DNA of 64,000 bases from contig JAIMBD010000001.1 of assembly GCA_023511625.1 (NCBI GenBank), positions 124,001-188,000 on the forward strand. The letters are read 5' to 3'. A model generated the notes under the pieces. It had not been told where the DNA came from. It ran no database searches and was given only the letters and a program-made list of their open reading frames with translations. The translations under genes were made by a program, and so were the position numbers. Below are positions 19,601 through 28,784 of this stretch, in pieces (the stretch's first letter is position 1; every line of letters starts with the position of its first letter). The stretch is from Bacillota bacterium (GTDB taxonomy: Bacteria > Bacillota > Sulfobacillia > Sulfobacillales > Sulfobacillaceae).

Positions 19601-19631
19601 GCCCAAGGGAACGGAAGGGGGGGGGCCGCTC

Positions 19632-21503
19632 ATGGCCGAAGAGGCGCAGAAACCGTCGCGGGGCGGGTCTTTGGAACGGCGGGTCAATGCCCTGCAGGAC
19701 ATCCTCATTCAGATTTACGGCCCGGAGCGCTTGGTGCTGCGAGCCGGTAAACTGCAGGCGCTCAAGGGGTTGCGATCCGAGGACTTAGGGGCACGCGTCC
19801 TGGCCCTGCAGAAGCTGATCCTGGATGACCCCTCGTTGTCTCGCGTCCCTACGCGCCGCGAGATCCCGGCCATCTTGCGCAGCCTCGAAGATGCCTTGGC
19901 CGACCTCCTCGCCCGCCGCACCTTGGAGGAGGACCTCGAGAAGCGCATCAACGAGCGCATGCAGGAGCGGCACGAAGAGTACGTGCGAGACATTCGGGCC
20001 CAGATCCTCAAAGAGGACGCCGGGCCCGAGACACCGGAAACCCTGAAGAAGCTGGCCAAGCTGATCAAGTACGACGAAGGCGGCTTGCGCCGACACCTCG
20101 GGGACACCGTGCGCCCGCGGGACCTGTCCGAGGTGGTGGGACAGGAACAGGCCATTCAGAGTCTCTTGGCCCGGCTCTGCTCGCCGTACCCCCAACACAT
20201 CCTGCTGTACGGTCCGCCGGGGGTAGGAAAGACCACCGTGGCCCGTTTGGCCTTGGATGTGGCGCGCAAGGTGCCGCACAGCGCCTTCGCCGAGGATGCG
20301 CCCTTTGTCGAGGTAGACGGCGCGACGTTGCGCTGGGATCCGCGAGAAGTCACCAATCCGCTCCTTGGGTCCGTCCACGACCCCATTTACCAAGGGGCCC
20401 GGCGGGAGCTGGCTGAGGGCGGCATTCCCGAGCCCCGCACGGGACTCGTGACCGAAGCCCACGGCGGGGTCCTTTTCATCGACGAGATTGGGGAGATGGA
20501 CCCCCTCCTGCAAAACAAGCTGTTGAAGGTCCTGGAAGATAAGCGGGTGTACTTTGACTCTCCGTACTACGACCCGACGGATCCCAACGTGCCTCAGTAC
20601 GTGCGCAAGCTGTTCGAGGAGGGGGCGCCGGCAGATTTCATCCTCATCGGGGCCACGACCCGCAGCCCGGAGGAGATCAGCCCTGCCCTGCGCTCGCGGT
20701 GCGCCGAGGTCTACTTCGATCCCTTGACGCCGGCCGAGATCCGCACCATCGCCATGAATGCCGCTCGGCGGTTGGGGGTGGAGTTGGAGCCGAGTGCGGC
20801 TGACCTCATCGGGCGCTACACCCTAGAGGGGCGGCGGGCGGTCTCCCTGGTCCTCGATGCGTACGCGCTGCGGTACCTGCGCGACCAGGCCGCGCCGGAG
20901 CGACTGGACGAAGCGGTGGTGCGCAAGGCCATCGCAGGGGCGCGGTTGACATCGGTCAAACCGCCGGTAGGCGATCGGGCGCCGGAGGTGGGCCGCGTCT
21001 TAGGCTTGGCCGTGGCAGGGTTCATCGGGGTGGTCCTGGAGATCGAGGCGGCGGTCTTTCCCGCCCGCGAGGCCGGGCGAGGGCAGTGGCGGTTCAACGA
21101 GACAGCCGGAAGCATGGCGCGCGACTCGGTGTTTAACGCGGGAGCTGTGCTGCGGCGGCTGTTAGGGCGCGACCTGTCGCAATACGACATCCACGTCAAC
21201 GTGGTCGGCGGGGGCAACATCGACGGTCCCTCGGCTGGATTGGCCATCTTTCTAGCGCTCTACAGCGCCTTGACGCAAACGCCGGTGCGGCAAACGGTCG
21301 CTGTGACGGGAGAGATCTCCCTCAGCGGGCGCCTGAAGCCGGTGGGGGGCATTCCCGAGAAGATTTTGGGGGCAAGACAGGCCGGCGTCTTGACGGTGAT
21401 TATCCCGTGGGAAAACCGCGACGACGTGCCGGACCTGCCCGATGGCCCTCGGGTGATGGCGTTGGATACAGTCGACGCGGTCTTGAGCGAGGTATTGGCG
21501 TGA
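19632..21503 (+). CDS. lonC: Lon-type ATP-dependent protease LonC
   Basis: A 623-residue Lon-family protease lacking the classical Lon N-domain. The first 160 residues are helical and charged. The AAA+ part has Walker A GPPGVGKTT near residue 195 and Walker B LFIDE. The C-terminal protease domain has the catalytic serine in GPSAG near 534 and lysine in PEKILGARQAG near 577. Both nucleotide motifs look intact. The rplI-lonC-dnaB order matches spore-forming Firmicutes. The stop overlaps the dnaB start. Confidence 0.88.
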   Translation: MAEEAQKPSRGGSLERRVNALQDILIQIYGPERLVLRAGKLQALKGLRSEDLGARVLALQKLILDDPSLSRVPTRREIPAILRSLEDALADLLARRTLEEDLEKRINERMQERHEEYVRDIRAQILKEDAGPETPETLKKLAKLIKYDEGGLRRHLGDTVRPRDLSEVVGQEQAIQSLLARLCSPYPQHILLYGPPGVGKTTVARLALDVARKVPHSAFAEDAPFVEVDGATLRWDPREVTNPLLGSVHDPIYQGARRELAEGGIPEPRTGLVTEAHGGVLFIDEIGEMDPLLQNKLLKVLEDKRVYFDSPYYDPTDPNVPQYVRKLFEEGAPADFILIGATTRSPEEISPALRSRCAEVYFDPLTPAEIRTIAMNAARRLGVELEPSAADLIGRYTLEGRRAVSLVLDAYALRYLRDQAAPERLDEAVVRKAIAGARLTSVKPPVGDRAPEVGRVLGLAVAGFIGVVLEIEAAVFPAREAGRGQWRFNETAGSMARDSVFNAGAVLRRLLGRDLSQYDIHVNVVGGGNIDGPSAGLAIFLALYSALTQTPVRQTVAVTGEISLSGRLKPVGGIPEKILGARQAGVLTVIIPWENRDDVPDLPDGPRVMALDTVDAVLSEVLA

Positions 21504-22828
21504 GTATTCCGGCCACGCGTCTGCCGCCTCACAGCCCCGAGGCGGAAGCTTCGGTGTTGGGCGCCATGTTACTGCATCCCGAAGCCGTAGCCAAGGCGAT
21601 GGAGATCTTGGAGCCCGGCGATTTCTATCAACAGGCGCACCAACGCATCTTTGAAGCGATGACGGCGCTCTTTCAAGCCACCCAGCCGGTGGACGTGGTC
21701 ATGGTGGGCGAGGAGTTGCGGCGCCGGGGCGAACTCGACGCCGTGGGGGGGCTTCCCTATCTCATGGAGCTGGCGGCCCTTGTGCCGACGGCGGCGCACG
21801 TCGAGCACTACGCCCAAGTGATCCGCCAGGCCAGTTTGCGGCGGGCCCTGATCGCCACTGCCAACCACCTCATCGTCGAATCGTACGAAGGGGAGAAGGC
21901 GCCGGCCGAGTTGCTTGACTACGCGCAAAACGCCCTCTTCCAACTGACCCAACGCGGACAGCGCGAGGTGGTACCGCTGCACGAGGTCCTGATCGACGCC
22001 TTTCACCGGTTGGAGCAGTTGTACGAAAACCGGGGCAAGTTGGTAGGCTTGCCCACCGGGTTCATCGACCTCGACCGGCTGACGGCGGGGCTGCAGGCCT
22101 CTGACCTCATCGTGGTGGCCGCGCGCCCCTCCATGGGCAAGACCATGTTCTGCCTCAATCTGGCGCGGCACGTCGCGACCCGGGAGAAGGTGCCGGTGGC
22201 TATCTTCAGCTTGGAGATGTCCCGGGAGCAGTTGGCTCTGCGCCTGTTGTCGGCTGAGGCGGAGATCGAAGGGCATCGGTTGCGCAGCGGCGAACTCGAC
22301 GAACGGATGTGGGCACAACTCAGCATCGCCCTCGGGCGGCTCGGGGAGGCACCCATCTTCATCGACGACACGCCGGCCATCTCGGCGCTGGAATTGCGCG
22401 CCAAGGCCCGGCAACTGAAGTCGCAGCACAACATTGGGTTGATCATCATCGATTACATGCAGCTCATGCAGGGTCGCCGGTCCGAGAATCGGCAGCAAGA
22501 AATTTCCGACATTTCCCGTTCGCTCAAGGCGCTGGCTCGCGAGCTCAACATCCCGGTGGTGGCTCTGTCCCAACTGTCCCGGGCGGTCGAGAGCCGAACC
22601 GACAAGCGTCCGATGTTGTCGGACCTGCGCGAGTCAGGGGCCATTGAACAGGACGCGGACGTGGTCGCCTTTTTGTACCGCGAAGACTACTACTCGCGGG
22701 AGGCCGAGCAGCCGGACTTGACCGAGGTTATCGTGGCAAAACAGCGGAATGGACCGACGGGCACTGTGCGCCTGTTGTTCAAGCGCGAGATCGGCAAATT
22801 CTTTAACACCGCGCCGCTCAGTGAGTGA
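21500..22828 (+). CDS. dnaB: Replicative DNA helicase DnaB
   Basis: The ring helicase of the replication fork (DnaC in Bacillus nomenclature), 442 residues. The GTG at 21500 overlaps the lonC stop; the protein begins [24 protein letters not shown], the standard DnaB N-terminal domain. The RecA-like C-terminal domain has Walker A ARPSMGKT at 208-215, Walker [11 protein letters not shown] and the SQLSRAVE motif. The start is chosen because the longer in-frame extension lies within lonC. Confidence 0.97.
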   Translation: MSIPATRLPPHSPEAEASVLGAMLLHPEAVAKAMEILEPGDFYQQAHQRIFEAMTALFQATQPVDVVMVGEELRRRGELDAVGGLPYLMELAALVPTAAHVEHYAQVIRQASLRRALIATANHLIVESYEGEKAPAELLDYAQNALFQLTQRGQREVVPLHEVLIDAFHRLEQLYENRGKLVGLPTGFIDLDRLTAGLQASDLIVVAARPSMGKTMFCLNLARHVATREKVPVAIFSLEMSREQLALRLLSAEAEIEGHRLRSGELDERMWAQLSIALGRLGEAPIFIDDTPAISALELRAKARQLKSQHNIGLIIIDYMQLMQGRRSENRQQEISDISRSLKALARELNIPVVALSQLSRAVESRTDKRPMLSDLRESGAIEQDADVVAFLYREDYYSREAEQPDLTEVIVAKQRNGPTGTVRLLFKREIGKFFNTAPLSE

Positions 22829-22847
22829 GATAGAGGGGAGAGCGCCA

Positions 22848-24131
22848 ATGCCAGCCGTGATCGTGGTGGGGACCCAGTGGGGGGACGAAGGCAAGGGCAA
22901 GGTCATCGACTACCTGGCGGAGCAGGCCGACATGGTCGTCCGCCATCAGGGGGGCAACAACGCGGGACACACCGTGGTGGTGGGAGACGCCGAGTACAAG
23001 CTGCACTTGATCCCTTCGGGCATTTTGTATCCCGACAAGTTGTGCGTCATCGCCAGCGGGGTAGTGGTGGACCCTAAGGTTTTGCTCGACGAGGTGGCCT
23101 ATCTCCACAACCGCGGCATCTCCACCGACCGCTTGCGCGTATCGGCCGACGCCCACTTGATCATGCCGTACCACGAGCTGTTGGACGGCTTGGCGGAAGA
23201 TCGGGCAGGGGCACACAAATTAGGGACCACCCGCCGCGGCGTGGGGCCGGCGTACATGGACAAGGCGGCCCGCGTGGGCCTCAGAGTGGGGGACTTGTTG
23301 CGGCCCGCCACCTTTGCAGCGCGCCTCAAGCGCGTGCTGGACGAGAAGAACCGCCTGTTGGCGAAGGCCTACGACATGCCCGGGTTCGACTTCGACGAGA
23401 TCTTGCAGACCTACTTGGCCTACGGCGAGGCCATGCGCCCTTACATCGCCAACACCTCGGTGGTGATCAACGACGCCATCGACGCCGGGGAGCGCGTGCT
23501 GTTCGAAGGAGCTCAAGGGACCATGTTGGACATCGACCACGGCACCTACCCCTATGTGACCTCGTCCCACCCCGTGGCCGGCGGCGCCTGCATCGGCGCC
23601 GGCGTTGGGCCGACGAAGATCACCGCCGTCTACGGAGTCGTCAAGGCGTACACCTCGCGCGTCGGCGATGGGCCTTTTCCCACCGAGCTCGACGACGCTT
23701 TGGGGCAGGAGATTCGCGAGCGGGGCAACGAATACGGCACGACCACCAGCCGGCCGCGCCGCATCGGGTGGCTCGACGCCGTGGTCCTGCGCCACGCCGC
23801 CCGCGTCAACGGGTTGAGCGGGCTTGCAGTCACCCGGGTCGACGTGTTAAGTGGGCTCTCGGAGCTGAAAATCGCCATTGCCTACCGCTATCAAGGGGAA
23901 CTCATGTACGAGTTTCCCGACGGACTCGACATCCTCCACGAGGTCGAGCCGGTCTACGAAACCTTGCCCGGCTGGCAGGAACCTATCGGGGACGTTCGCC
24001 GATTCGAAGACCTTCCGCCTCAAGCTCAGCGCTACCTGGAGCGAATCAGCGAACTGACCGGAGTCCCCCTGGCCTTGGTGTCGGTGGGGCGGGACCGCGC
24101 CTGCACGATTGCCCTGCGCGAGCTCTTTTGA
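22848..24131 (+). CDS. purA: Adenylosuccinate synthetase
   Basis: Converts IMP and aspartate to adenylosuccinate using GTP, the committed step to AMP. It has 427 residues with the N-terminal [13 protein letters not shown] loop (residues 12-24), GNNAGHT, and the active-site [10 protein letters not shown] segment. The ATG at 22848 follows GAGGGGAGAG. It is the last gene of the conserved plus-strand arm before the accessory region. Confidence 0.97.
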   Translation: MPAVIVVGTQWGDEGKGKVIDYLAEQADMVVRHQGGNNAGHTVVVGDAEYKLHLIPSGILYPDKLCVIASGVVVDPKVLLDEVAYLHNRGISTDRLRVSADAHLIMPYHELLDGLAEDRAGAHKLGTTRRGVGPAYMDKAARVGLRVGDLLRPATFAARLKRVLDEKNRLLAKAYDMPGFDFDEILQTYLAYGEAMRPYIANTSVVINDAIDAGERVLFEGAQGTMLDIDHGTYPYVTSSHPVAGGACIGAGVGPTKITAVYGVVKAYTSRVGDGPFPTELDDALGQEIRERGNEYGTTTSRPRRIGWLDAVVLRHAARVNGLSGLAVTRVDVLSGLSELKIAIAYRYQGELMYEFPDGLDILHEVEPVYETLPGWQEPIGDVRRFEDLPPQAQRYLERISELTGVPLALVSVGRDRACTIALRELF

Positions 24132-24461
24132 CGGTGAGGGGGGCGATCGGACCATCTTCGGGGCGTGCGAGTAAACCCGGACCACATACGCCCGCGCCCA
24201 GAGCACTCAAAAGTACCGGACTGCGCTCCCCTGCTCATTATCTTTGCATCCCCCGGTACCGGGGAGGGGGCCACGGGAGATGGCCCCTTCTGCGGTCTGG
24301 AAGCCCCGGTCGGCCCTAGGCTAAAGCGCCGCCGGGGCCTACGCTCTGGGGGCGCGATTGGGCGTAGGCGACGTGCCCCGAGGGCCATCCCATCGCGATG
24401 GGCGAGAGCCGGCCGCCCCTTGACCAGGGGTTGCGCCAACAGCTATAATAGGCGGCGAAAA
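24132..24461. other. purA-tRNA spacer with hairpins and tRNA promoter
   Basis: No gene is visible. The 14-bp palindrome CCCCGGTACCGGGG lies at 24251-24264. It is followed by a hairpin with 7-bp arms (GGGGCCA at 24267-24273, TGGCCCC at 24281-24287), which may end the purA transcript although the T tract is poor. The right end carries TTGACC (24420-24425), 18 bases, TATAAT (24444-24449), a strong promoter for the tRNA gene. Confidence 0.6.
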
Positions 24462-24537
24462 GCGGAAGTAGTTCAGTTGGTAGAACGTCGGCTTCCCAAG
24501 CCGAAAGTCGCGGGTTCGAGTCCCGTCTTCCGCTCCA
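24462..24537 (+). tRNA. tRNA-Gly (anticodon CCC)
   Basis: 76 bases including an encoded CCA. The acceptor arms GCGGAAG and CTTCCGC pair fully. The anticodon stem TCGGC/GCCGA encloses TTCCCAA, giving anticodon CCC for the glycine codon GGG. The T arm GCGGG-TTCGAGT-CCCGT is standard. It has its own strong promoter and terminator. Confidence 0.96.
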
Positions 24538-24544
24538 GTCTTTT

Positions 24545-24570
24545 CCTCGCCCGGCGAGGGTTTATTTTTT
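24545..24570 (+). terminator. Intrinsic terminator of the tRNA-Gly gene
   Basis: CCTCGC (24545-24550), loop CCG, GCGAGG (24554-24559), then TTTATTTTTT. This is a textbook hairpin plus T tract 8 bases after the tRNA. Confidence 0.85.
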
Positions 24571-24590
24571 GTGGTCCAGGAGGTCGGGTC

Positions 24591-25253
24591 GTGGTCGATC
24601 CCCTGATCCTCTTTGGTTGGCGCCTGGAGCAAGATGGCTTGGCCCACGGCACCTCGGGCAATCTCAGTCGCCGAGTGCCAGGAGATCGATTTCGCATCAC
24701 CCCGAGCGGGATGGCGTACCGCCATCTCACCGATGCCGATTTGGTGGAGATCGAGCTTCCCTCGGGGAGGCCGGTGGCTGGAACCCGCCGTCCGTCGAGC
24801 GAGTGGCGCCTCCACCAAGCGCTGTACCTGCGCCGGTCGGACGTGCAGGCGGTGGTGCACGTGCATGCCCCCTATTCCACGGTATTGGCTTGTCTTGGCC
24901 GCTCCATCCCCCCGTTGCACTACGTCATCGCCCGACTGGGCGACGCCATTCCGCTGGTGCCCTACGCCACCTTCGGGACCCAGGCCTTGGCAGATGCCGC
25001 CGCCGAAGGCATCGGAGAAGCCCAGGCCATCCTCCTACAAAACCACGGATTGGTGGCGGTCGGTCGAAGCCTGGCGGAGGCCTATCAACACGCCCTCGAT
25101 GCCGAGTGGTTAGCGACCCTGTACTATCGGAGTCTTGCCGTTGGGGAGCCCATCCAGCTTTCTACGCCCGAACTCGATCGCGTGCGCCAGGCTTTGGCTC
25201 ACTACGGTCAGGCCGACCACCGCACGCCGGGGCGCCGCCCGCCGGCGCGGTAA
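24591..25253 (+). CDS. Class II aldolase / L-fuculose-phosphate aldolase family protein
   Basis: A 220-residue zinc aldolase-type protein. Recognisable motifs are GTSGNLSRR near the start, SEWRLHQALY, the zinc-binding HVHAPYSTVLA, and QNHGLVAVG with the third histidine. Family members cleave fuculose, rhamnulose or ribulose phosphates, or act as decarboxylases or dehydratases in methionine salvage; the substrate cannot be told. The GTG at 24591 has AGGAGG 7 bases upstream. It is alone between a tRNA terminator and a convergent gene, whose 3' end overlaps it by 46 bases. Confidence 0.82.
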   Translation: MVDPLILFGWRLEQDGLAHGTSGNLSRRVPGDRFRITPSGMAYRHLTDADLVEIELPSGRPVAGTRRPSSEWRLHQALYLRRSDVQAVVHVHAPYSTVLACLGRSIPPLHYVIARLGDAIPLVPYATFGTQALADAAAEGIGEAQAILLQNHGLVAVGRSLAEAYQHALDAEWLATLYYRSLAVGEPIQLSTPELDRVRQALAHYGQADHRTPGRRPPAR

Positions 25254-25651
25254 CATCCCCACGCGATGGCGGCGAAGACGAATGCGAGCAGCACGGCGTA
25301 ACAGAAGGGCCACCATAGGGAGTGGAGGTCCCACGCCATCACCCAGGATCCGATGCGGCCAGCCCCTTCCCAGAGCGCGAGATTGCGGGCCACTGCCATC
25401 TCTGGTGCCGGAAGGTGAAGGATCAGCTGGTTGACAAGCCCCCCAATCATCCCCGCCCATCCCCCGAGCCACACCACTTCGCCGGCATCGCGGGCGGCTT
25501 GGGCCGCCAAGAACAGGAGGCGGACCACCAAGCCCAGACTAACGAGATGGAGCCACGGAAGCCACGTCGGCGAAAGCCCGGCCAACCATAGCAGATTGGG
25601 AGCCACCAGCAGGAAGCTGGCGATTCCAGTCAGCGTGCCCCAGGGCCGCAT
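25208..25651 (-). CDS. Hydrophobic protein of unknown function
   Basis: A 147-residue protein from the ATG at 25651, which follows AAGGAGG. Four membrane spans are likely (SFLLVAPNLLWLAGL, LHLVSLGLVVRLLFLAAQA, GGWAGMIGGLVNQLIL, and WPFCYAVLLAFVFAAIAWG). No family recognised. A longer upstream frame exists but lacks coding character. Its 3' end overlaps the aldolase gene convergently. Confidence 0.55.
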   Translation of the reverse strand: MRPWGTLTGIASFLLVAPNLLWLAGLSPTWLPWLHLVSLGLVVRLLFLAAQAARDAGEVVWLGGWAGMIGGLVNQLILHLPAPEMAVARNLALWEGAGRIGSWVMAWDLHSLWWPFCYAVLLAFVFAAIAWGCYRAGGRRPGVRWSA

Positions 25652-25890
25652 GCACTTTCCTCCTTGGATCTGACCTGCAAGCCTTCCCTCCAAAAGTCCT
25701 CGATCCCCTCGATGCCTTCGACCTTGAGCGTAGCAGACAGGAACCAGGCACGGCGCGCGCCTGCGGCACTGCGCCTGCCCGTTGCGAGCCTTCTGTCCTG
25801 AGGTATGAGGGGCTCTGAGAGAACATGCCATCGGTGGTCTTGGACGCGTGGGCCGCGCATACACCCAAGGTAGAAGGGGGCGGACAAGAG

Positions 25891-26283
25891 GTGGCGCGGA
25901 AACTGATGATCCTGGCCTCCAGTGCACTCATGGTGGTAGGGATGGCAGTAGTGACGATGGGGTTTCGGGACCTACCTTTGGACGAGCGGCCGGAGTGGAT
26001 GGCGTGGCAAATGATCCTCTGGCCGATGGTGGCGCTCGGCGTGATGGAGGTGGGCCGCCTGCGGCAGTGGACTCGACAGGGCATGCGCCTGCGTGCCGAT
26101 CGGTTTCGCCTCGTGGTCCACGGACTGCCGGCCTTGGCCATCGCGACGGTTCCCGGAGGGACCTTCACCAATTGGGCGGGCGTACAAAGCCTGTTGGCGC
26201 TCTTGGATTTTCCCACCGCCAAAGTGATGGCGGCGATTTGGCTGAGTTACACCTTGTGGGCAAGTTGGGAAGTGGGGACATGA
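25891..26283 (+). CDS. Small hydrophobic protein of unknown function
   Basis: A 130-residue protein with three or four predicted spans (LMILASSALMVVGMAVVTMGF; WQMILWPMVALGVMEV; LVVHGLPALAIATVPGG). I take the GTG at 25891, about 11 bases after AAGGGGG; an ATG at 25825 would add 22 non-hydrophobic residues. The stop overlaps the start of the L,D-transpeptidase gene (ATGA), so the two are probably co-translated and may act together at the envelope. Confidence 0.5.
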   Translation: MARKLMILASSALMVVGMAVVTMGFRDLPLDERPEWMAWQMILWPMVALGVMEVGRLRQWTRQGMRLRADRFRLVVHGLPALAIATVPGGTFTNWAGVQSLLALLDFPTAKVMAAIWLSYTLWASWEVGT

Positions 26284-27020
26284 AGGAGGCGAGGTGGACC
26301 TGGATTCACCGCGGGTTATGGGCCTTGGCAGCGGCTTTGGTTTGGACGGGGTTGCGTCCGACGGTCAGTCACGGTGCCCCACCCCCAGCGACCGCAACGC
26401 ACATCGTCATCGACGTCGCTGCGCGGCGCCTGACGCTCTACCGGGGAGCTGCGCCCATCGCCACGTGGCCTGTCGCAGTGGGCAAGCCCAACACCCCGAG
26501 TCCCCGGGGCGAGTTTGTGATCACCCAGAAGGCGATCTGGGGAGATGGATTCGGCACGCGGTGGATGCGCATCTCGGTACCGTGGGGCATCTACGGCATT
26601 CACGGTACCAACAAGCCCTGGACAGTGGGTACCGTGGCGTCGCACGGCTGTTTTCGGATGTACAATCGCGACGTCGAAGCCCTGTACGACCAGGTGCAAA
26701 TCGGGACACCGGTCACGGTGGTTGGGCCTACTCCCTATGCCACCATCCGACGAACCCTGACGCCTGGGCGCCTTGGACAGGATGTGGTGGAGCTGGAGCG
26801 GCTGTTGCGGCAAGCCGGGGTCTACCCCGGGCCCCTGGAAGGGCTTTACACCGACGCCGTCACCGAGGCCGTGCGGCGGTTTCAGGCCATGACAGGCCTT
26901 TCGCCGACCGGCATCGCCGACGCCGCTACCGTCGAACGCCTGAAGGCATTTACTGCCGCGCCGCAAGCAGCAACTCGGCCTGAAAAGCGTTTCGGTGGAA
27001 GGCCCCATCCTCCAGGTTAG
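26280..27020 (+). CDS. L,D-transpeptidase (YkuD) with peptidoglycan-binding domain
   Basis: A 246-residue exported protein. A signal peptide covers about residues 1-31 (WALAAALVWTGL...SHGA). The YkuD domain (about 40-155) has the catalytic SHGCFRM motif with Cys124 and His122 and the upstream IYGIHGT motif. The C-terminal part (about 165-225) is a PG_binding_1 repeat (GQDVVELERLLRQAGVYPG, FQAMTGLSPTGIAD). It would crosslink peptidoglycan or attach to it, giving beta-lactam-tolerant bonds. Coupled to the upstream small membrane protein. Confidence 0.88.
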   Translation: MKEARWTWIHRGLWALAAALVWTGLRPTVSHGAPPPATATHIVIDVAARRLTLYRGAAPIATWPVAVGKPNTPSPRGEFVITQKAIWGDGFGTRWMRISVPWGIYGIHGTNKPWTVGTVASHGCFRMYNRDVEALYDQVQIGTPVTVVGPTPYATIRRTLTPGRLGQDVVELERLLRQAGVYPGPLEGLYTDAVTEAVRRFQAMTGLSPTGIADAATVERLKAFTAAPQAATRPEKRFGGRPHPPG

Positions 27021-27644
27021 GAGACAGCGCTTGCGCCAACCCACCGAAATCGGGGCGGTTTTGCGCGACCCCCGGTGGATCGCGAGGTAGCCGAGCGATG
27101 GCGGGCGGCTCGTCGTCTGGGGCCGGCAGGGGGTAGGATCTTACGGGACGGGACGGATGACCACGCTGCCAGCAGACCCTGTCAGCAGCGACTGCCGTCG
27201 GGCATGGGTGGGCCCTGCCGTCGCGGAGAAGAACGGGGGTGAAGGCGCACCTGACCTCCTACGGCAACCTGCGCCGAACGCGCGGGTCGGTCAATCTGTC
27301 CAGCCGGTCGCGGAGTTGGCCCGGTGGACTTCTTCGGGACTCCCAAAAGGCGATCGGGGTGGAAGCGCCCGATTACCAGAGGAGGCGCTGCGAGCCGCCA
27401 ACGTCCGGGTTCGCTCGGGAGACTTGAACCGGGCCGCGATCGCGAAAATAAAATGGGGAGCCAAAGCGTCCGAATAAATAAGTGTTCAGACGTTTGAGGA
27501 CGGCTCGCGAATCCTGGGCCGAGCCCGCCCGCCACCGGGACGACCGCGGGCCTGCGGATGCCGTTACCATGCGGTAACCCCTTCCCTTCCATCGGCGTTA
27601 TAGAGATCGCGGGACTCGCACAAAGCCGGAGGAGGCGAAGACGC
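27021..27644. other. Non-coding spacer
   Basis: 624 bases without a convincing gene. An open frame at 27157-27477 has no ribosome binding site or recognisable composition and is not called. CCACCG (27041-27046) and CGGTGG (27073-27078) could form a weak hairpin after the transpeptidase. An A/T-richer patch with AAATAAATAAG lies near 27474-27483, and TTATAGAG near 27599 could be a -10 box for the lipoprotein gene. Confidence 0.45.
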
Positions 27645-28706
27645 ATGGGATGCGCGCGATGGACAACGGCGGGGATTGGGGCGGCGCTATTCGCGCTGGC
27701 AGGCTGTGGCAGCGCCAGCCTCTCGCCATTCCAGCCGTCTACGCCGCCCTCGCTGGGAACGTCCCACCTCTCGCCAACGCCCCCGGCCCCTCTCCCATCC
27801 TCCCCTCGTGCGCCCTCGCCCGTTCGGCGTGTCCGTCTTGGCCGACTCTCGATCGCGATTCCCGCGAGATGGGTGGTAGGCCCAGCGACCGGATTGCCCC
27901 CGGCTGGGTCGACATTGGCCATCTCAGGCAGCGACGGGGTGCAGGTTACGTTGCAGTTTCAGGATCCGGTCGCAGGCACGTTCTTTCAATTGGTGCCCCA
28001 GCTGCCCAAACCCCCCGACCTTACGGCGAACCCCTGGAACCGGAGCCCCTTCTTCACCGAGACCTGGGCCCAGGAACACGGAATGCTGATTGCGAGAGTC
28101 TCGGACCTCAGCGGCTCGGGGACGCTGTATCAGGTGCTGCTCCGAGCCCCCGCCGATGCAGCCGGCACGGCCAAGGCGGTGCTCCACTCGATGACCCTGC
28201 CGCCCCCCGCCACGGTCACCCAGGCCGTGCACCTCTTGCTCACCAAGCCCACCCCCGGCGCGGCCCCCCCGCTGGCCACGACCCAGGCAGGCGGGGCCGG
28301 GTGGTTGTTGGCCGGAGGGGCGCCGGCCGGCACGCAGGAACCCTGGTTTCTCTTTCGCACCACCGATGGCGGGCGGCGGTGGACACTCCTCGCGGATACC
28401 ACTTGGACGGCCTCCAAGACGTTTCCCGACACGGTCGGGGTCCCTGGACTCTTGTTTTGGAATGCCCACGACGGGGTGATCGTCCAGCCCGCGGATGCAG
28501 GGGCCTTCCTGATCGTGTATCGCTCCACCGACGGGGGCCGATCGTGGCGCCGCAGCACCATTGCCTGCCCAAGCCCCCCGGTAAATACCCAACCGCCGCA
28601 CTTGGCGCGCTTTGCCGACGGCCGTCTGATCCTGACCGCGCAACTCATGGACGGCATGCGGTTCCAGGTCGTCAGTACGGACGGCGGGCGGACCTGGAAC
28701 TCCTAA
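27645..28706 (+). CDS. Lipoprotein with BNR/Asp-box repeats
   Basis: A 353-residue predicted lipoprotein. The signal peptide ends in the lipobox LAGC (Cys22 modified). A Pro/Ser-rich linker follows (about 25-60). The C-terminal half contains Asp-box motifs RTTDGGRRWTLL, RSTDGGRSWRRS and STDGGRTWNS, which mark beta-propeller blades as in sialidase-like and photosystem-assembly (YCF48-type) proteins. Only part of a propeller is evident, so the number of blades is unclear. ATG at 27645 after GGAGGAGG. No enzyme residues are identifiable. It is followed by a second protein of the same type. Confidence 0.7.
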   Translation: MGCARWTTAGIGAALFALAGCGSASLSPFQPSTPPSLGTSHLSPTPPAPLPSSPRAPSPVRRVRLGRLSIAIPARWVVGPATGLPPAGSTLAISGSDGVQVTLQFQDPVAGTFFQLVPQLPKPPDLTANPWNRSPFFTETWAQEHGMLIARVSDLSGSGTLYQVLLRAPADAAGTAKAVLHSMTLPPPATVTQAVHLLLTKPTPGAAPPLATTQAGGAGWLLAGGAPAGTQEPWFLFRTTDGGRRWTLLADTTWTASKTFPDTVGVPGLLFWNAHDGVIVQPADAGAFLIVYRSTDGGRSWRRSTIACPSPPVNTQPPHLARFADGRLILTAQLMDGMRFQVVSTDGGRTWNS

Positions 28707-28784
28707 GCGGCTCCCAATGGTCCGGGGGGCTCTCTGCAGCGCGTACGCGCTGCCCGGGTAATCGCTACGAGGGGAGGTGGCCTC

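Noticed and set aside
27400-27450. tRNA-like T-arm sequence GGTTCAAGTC on the minus strand near 27420-27430
   Set aside because: The flanking bases do not form a T stem, acceptor stem or cloverleaf.
27157-27477. 106-codon plus-strand open frame in the spacer before the lipoproteins
   Set aside because: No ribosome binding site, no family resemblance, and competing frames of similar length on both strands.
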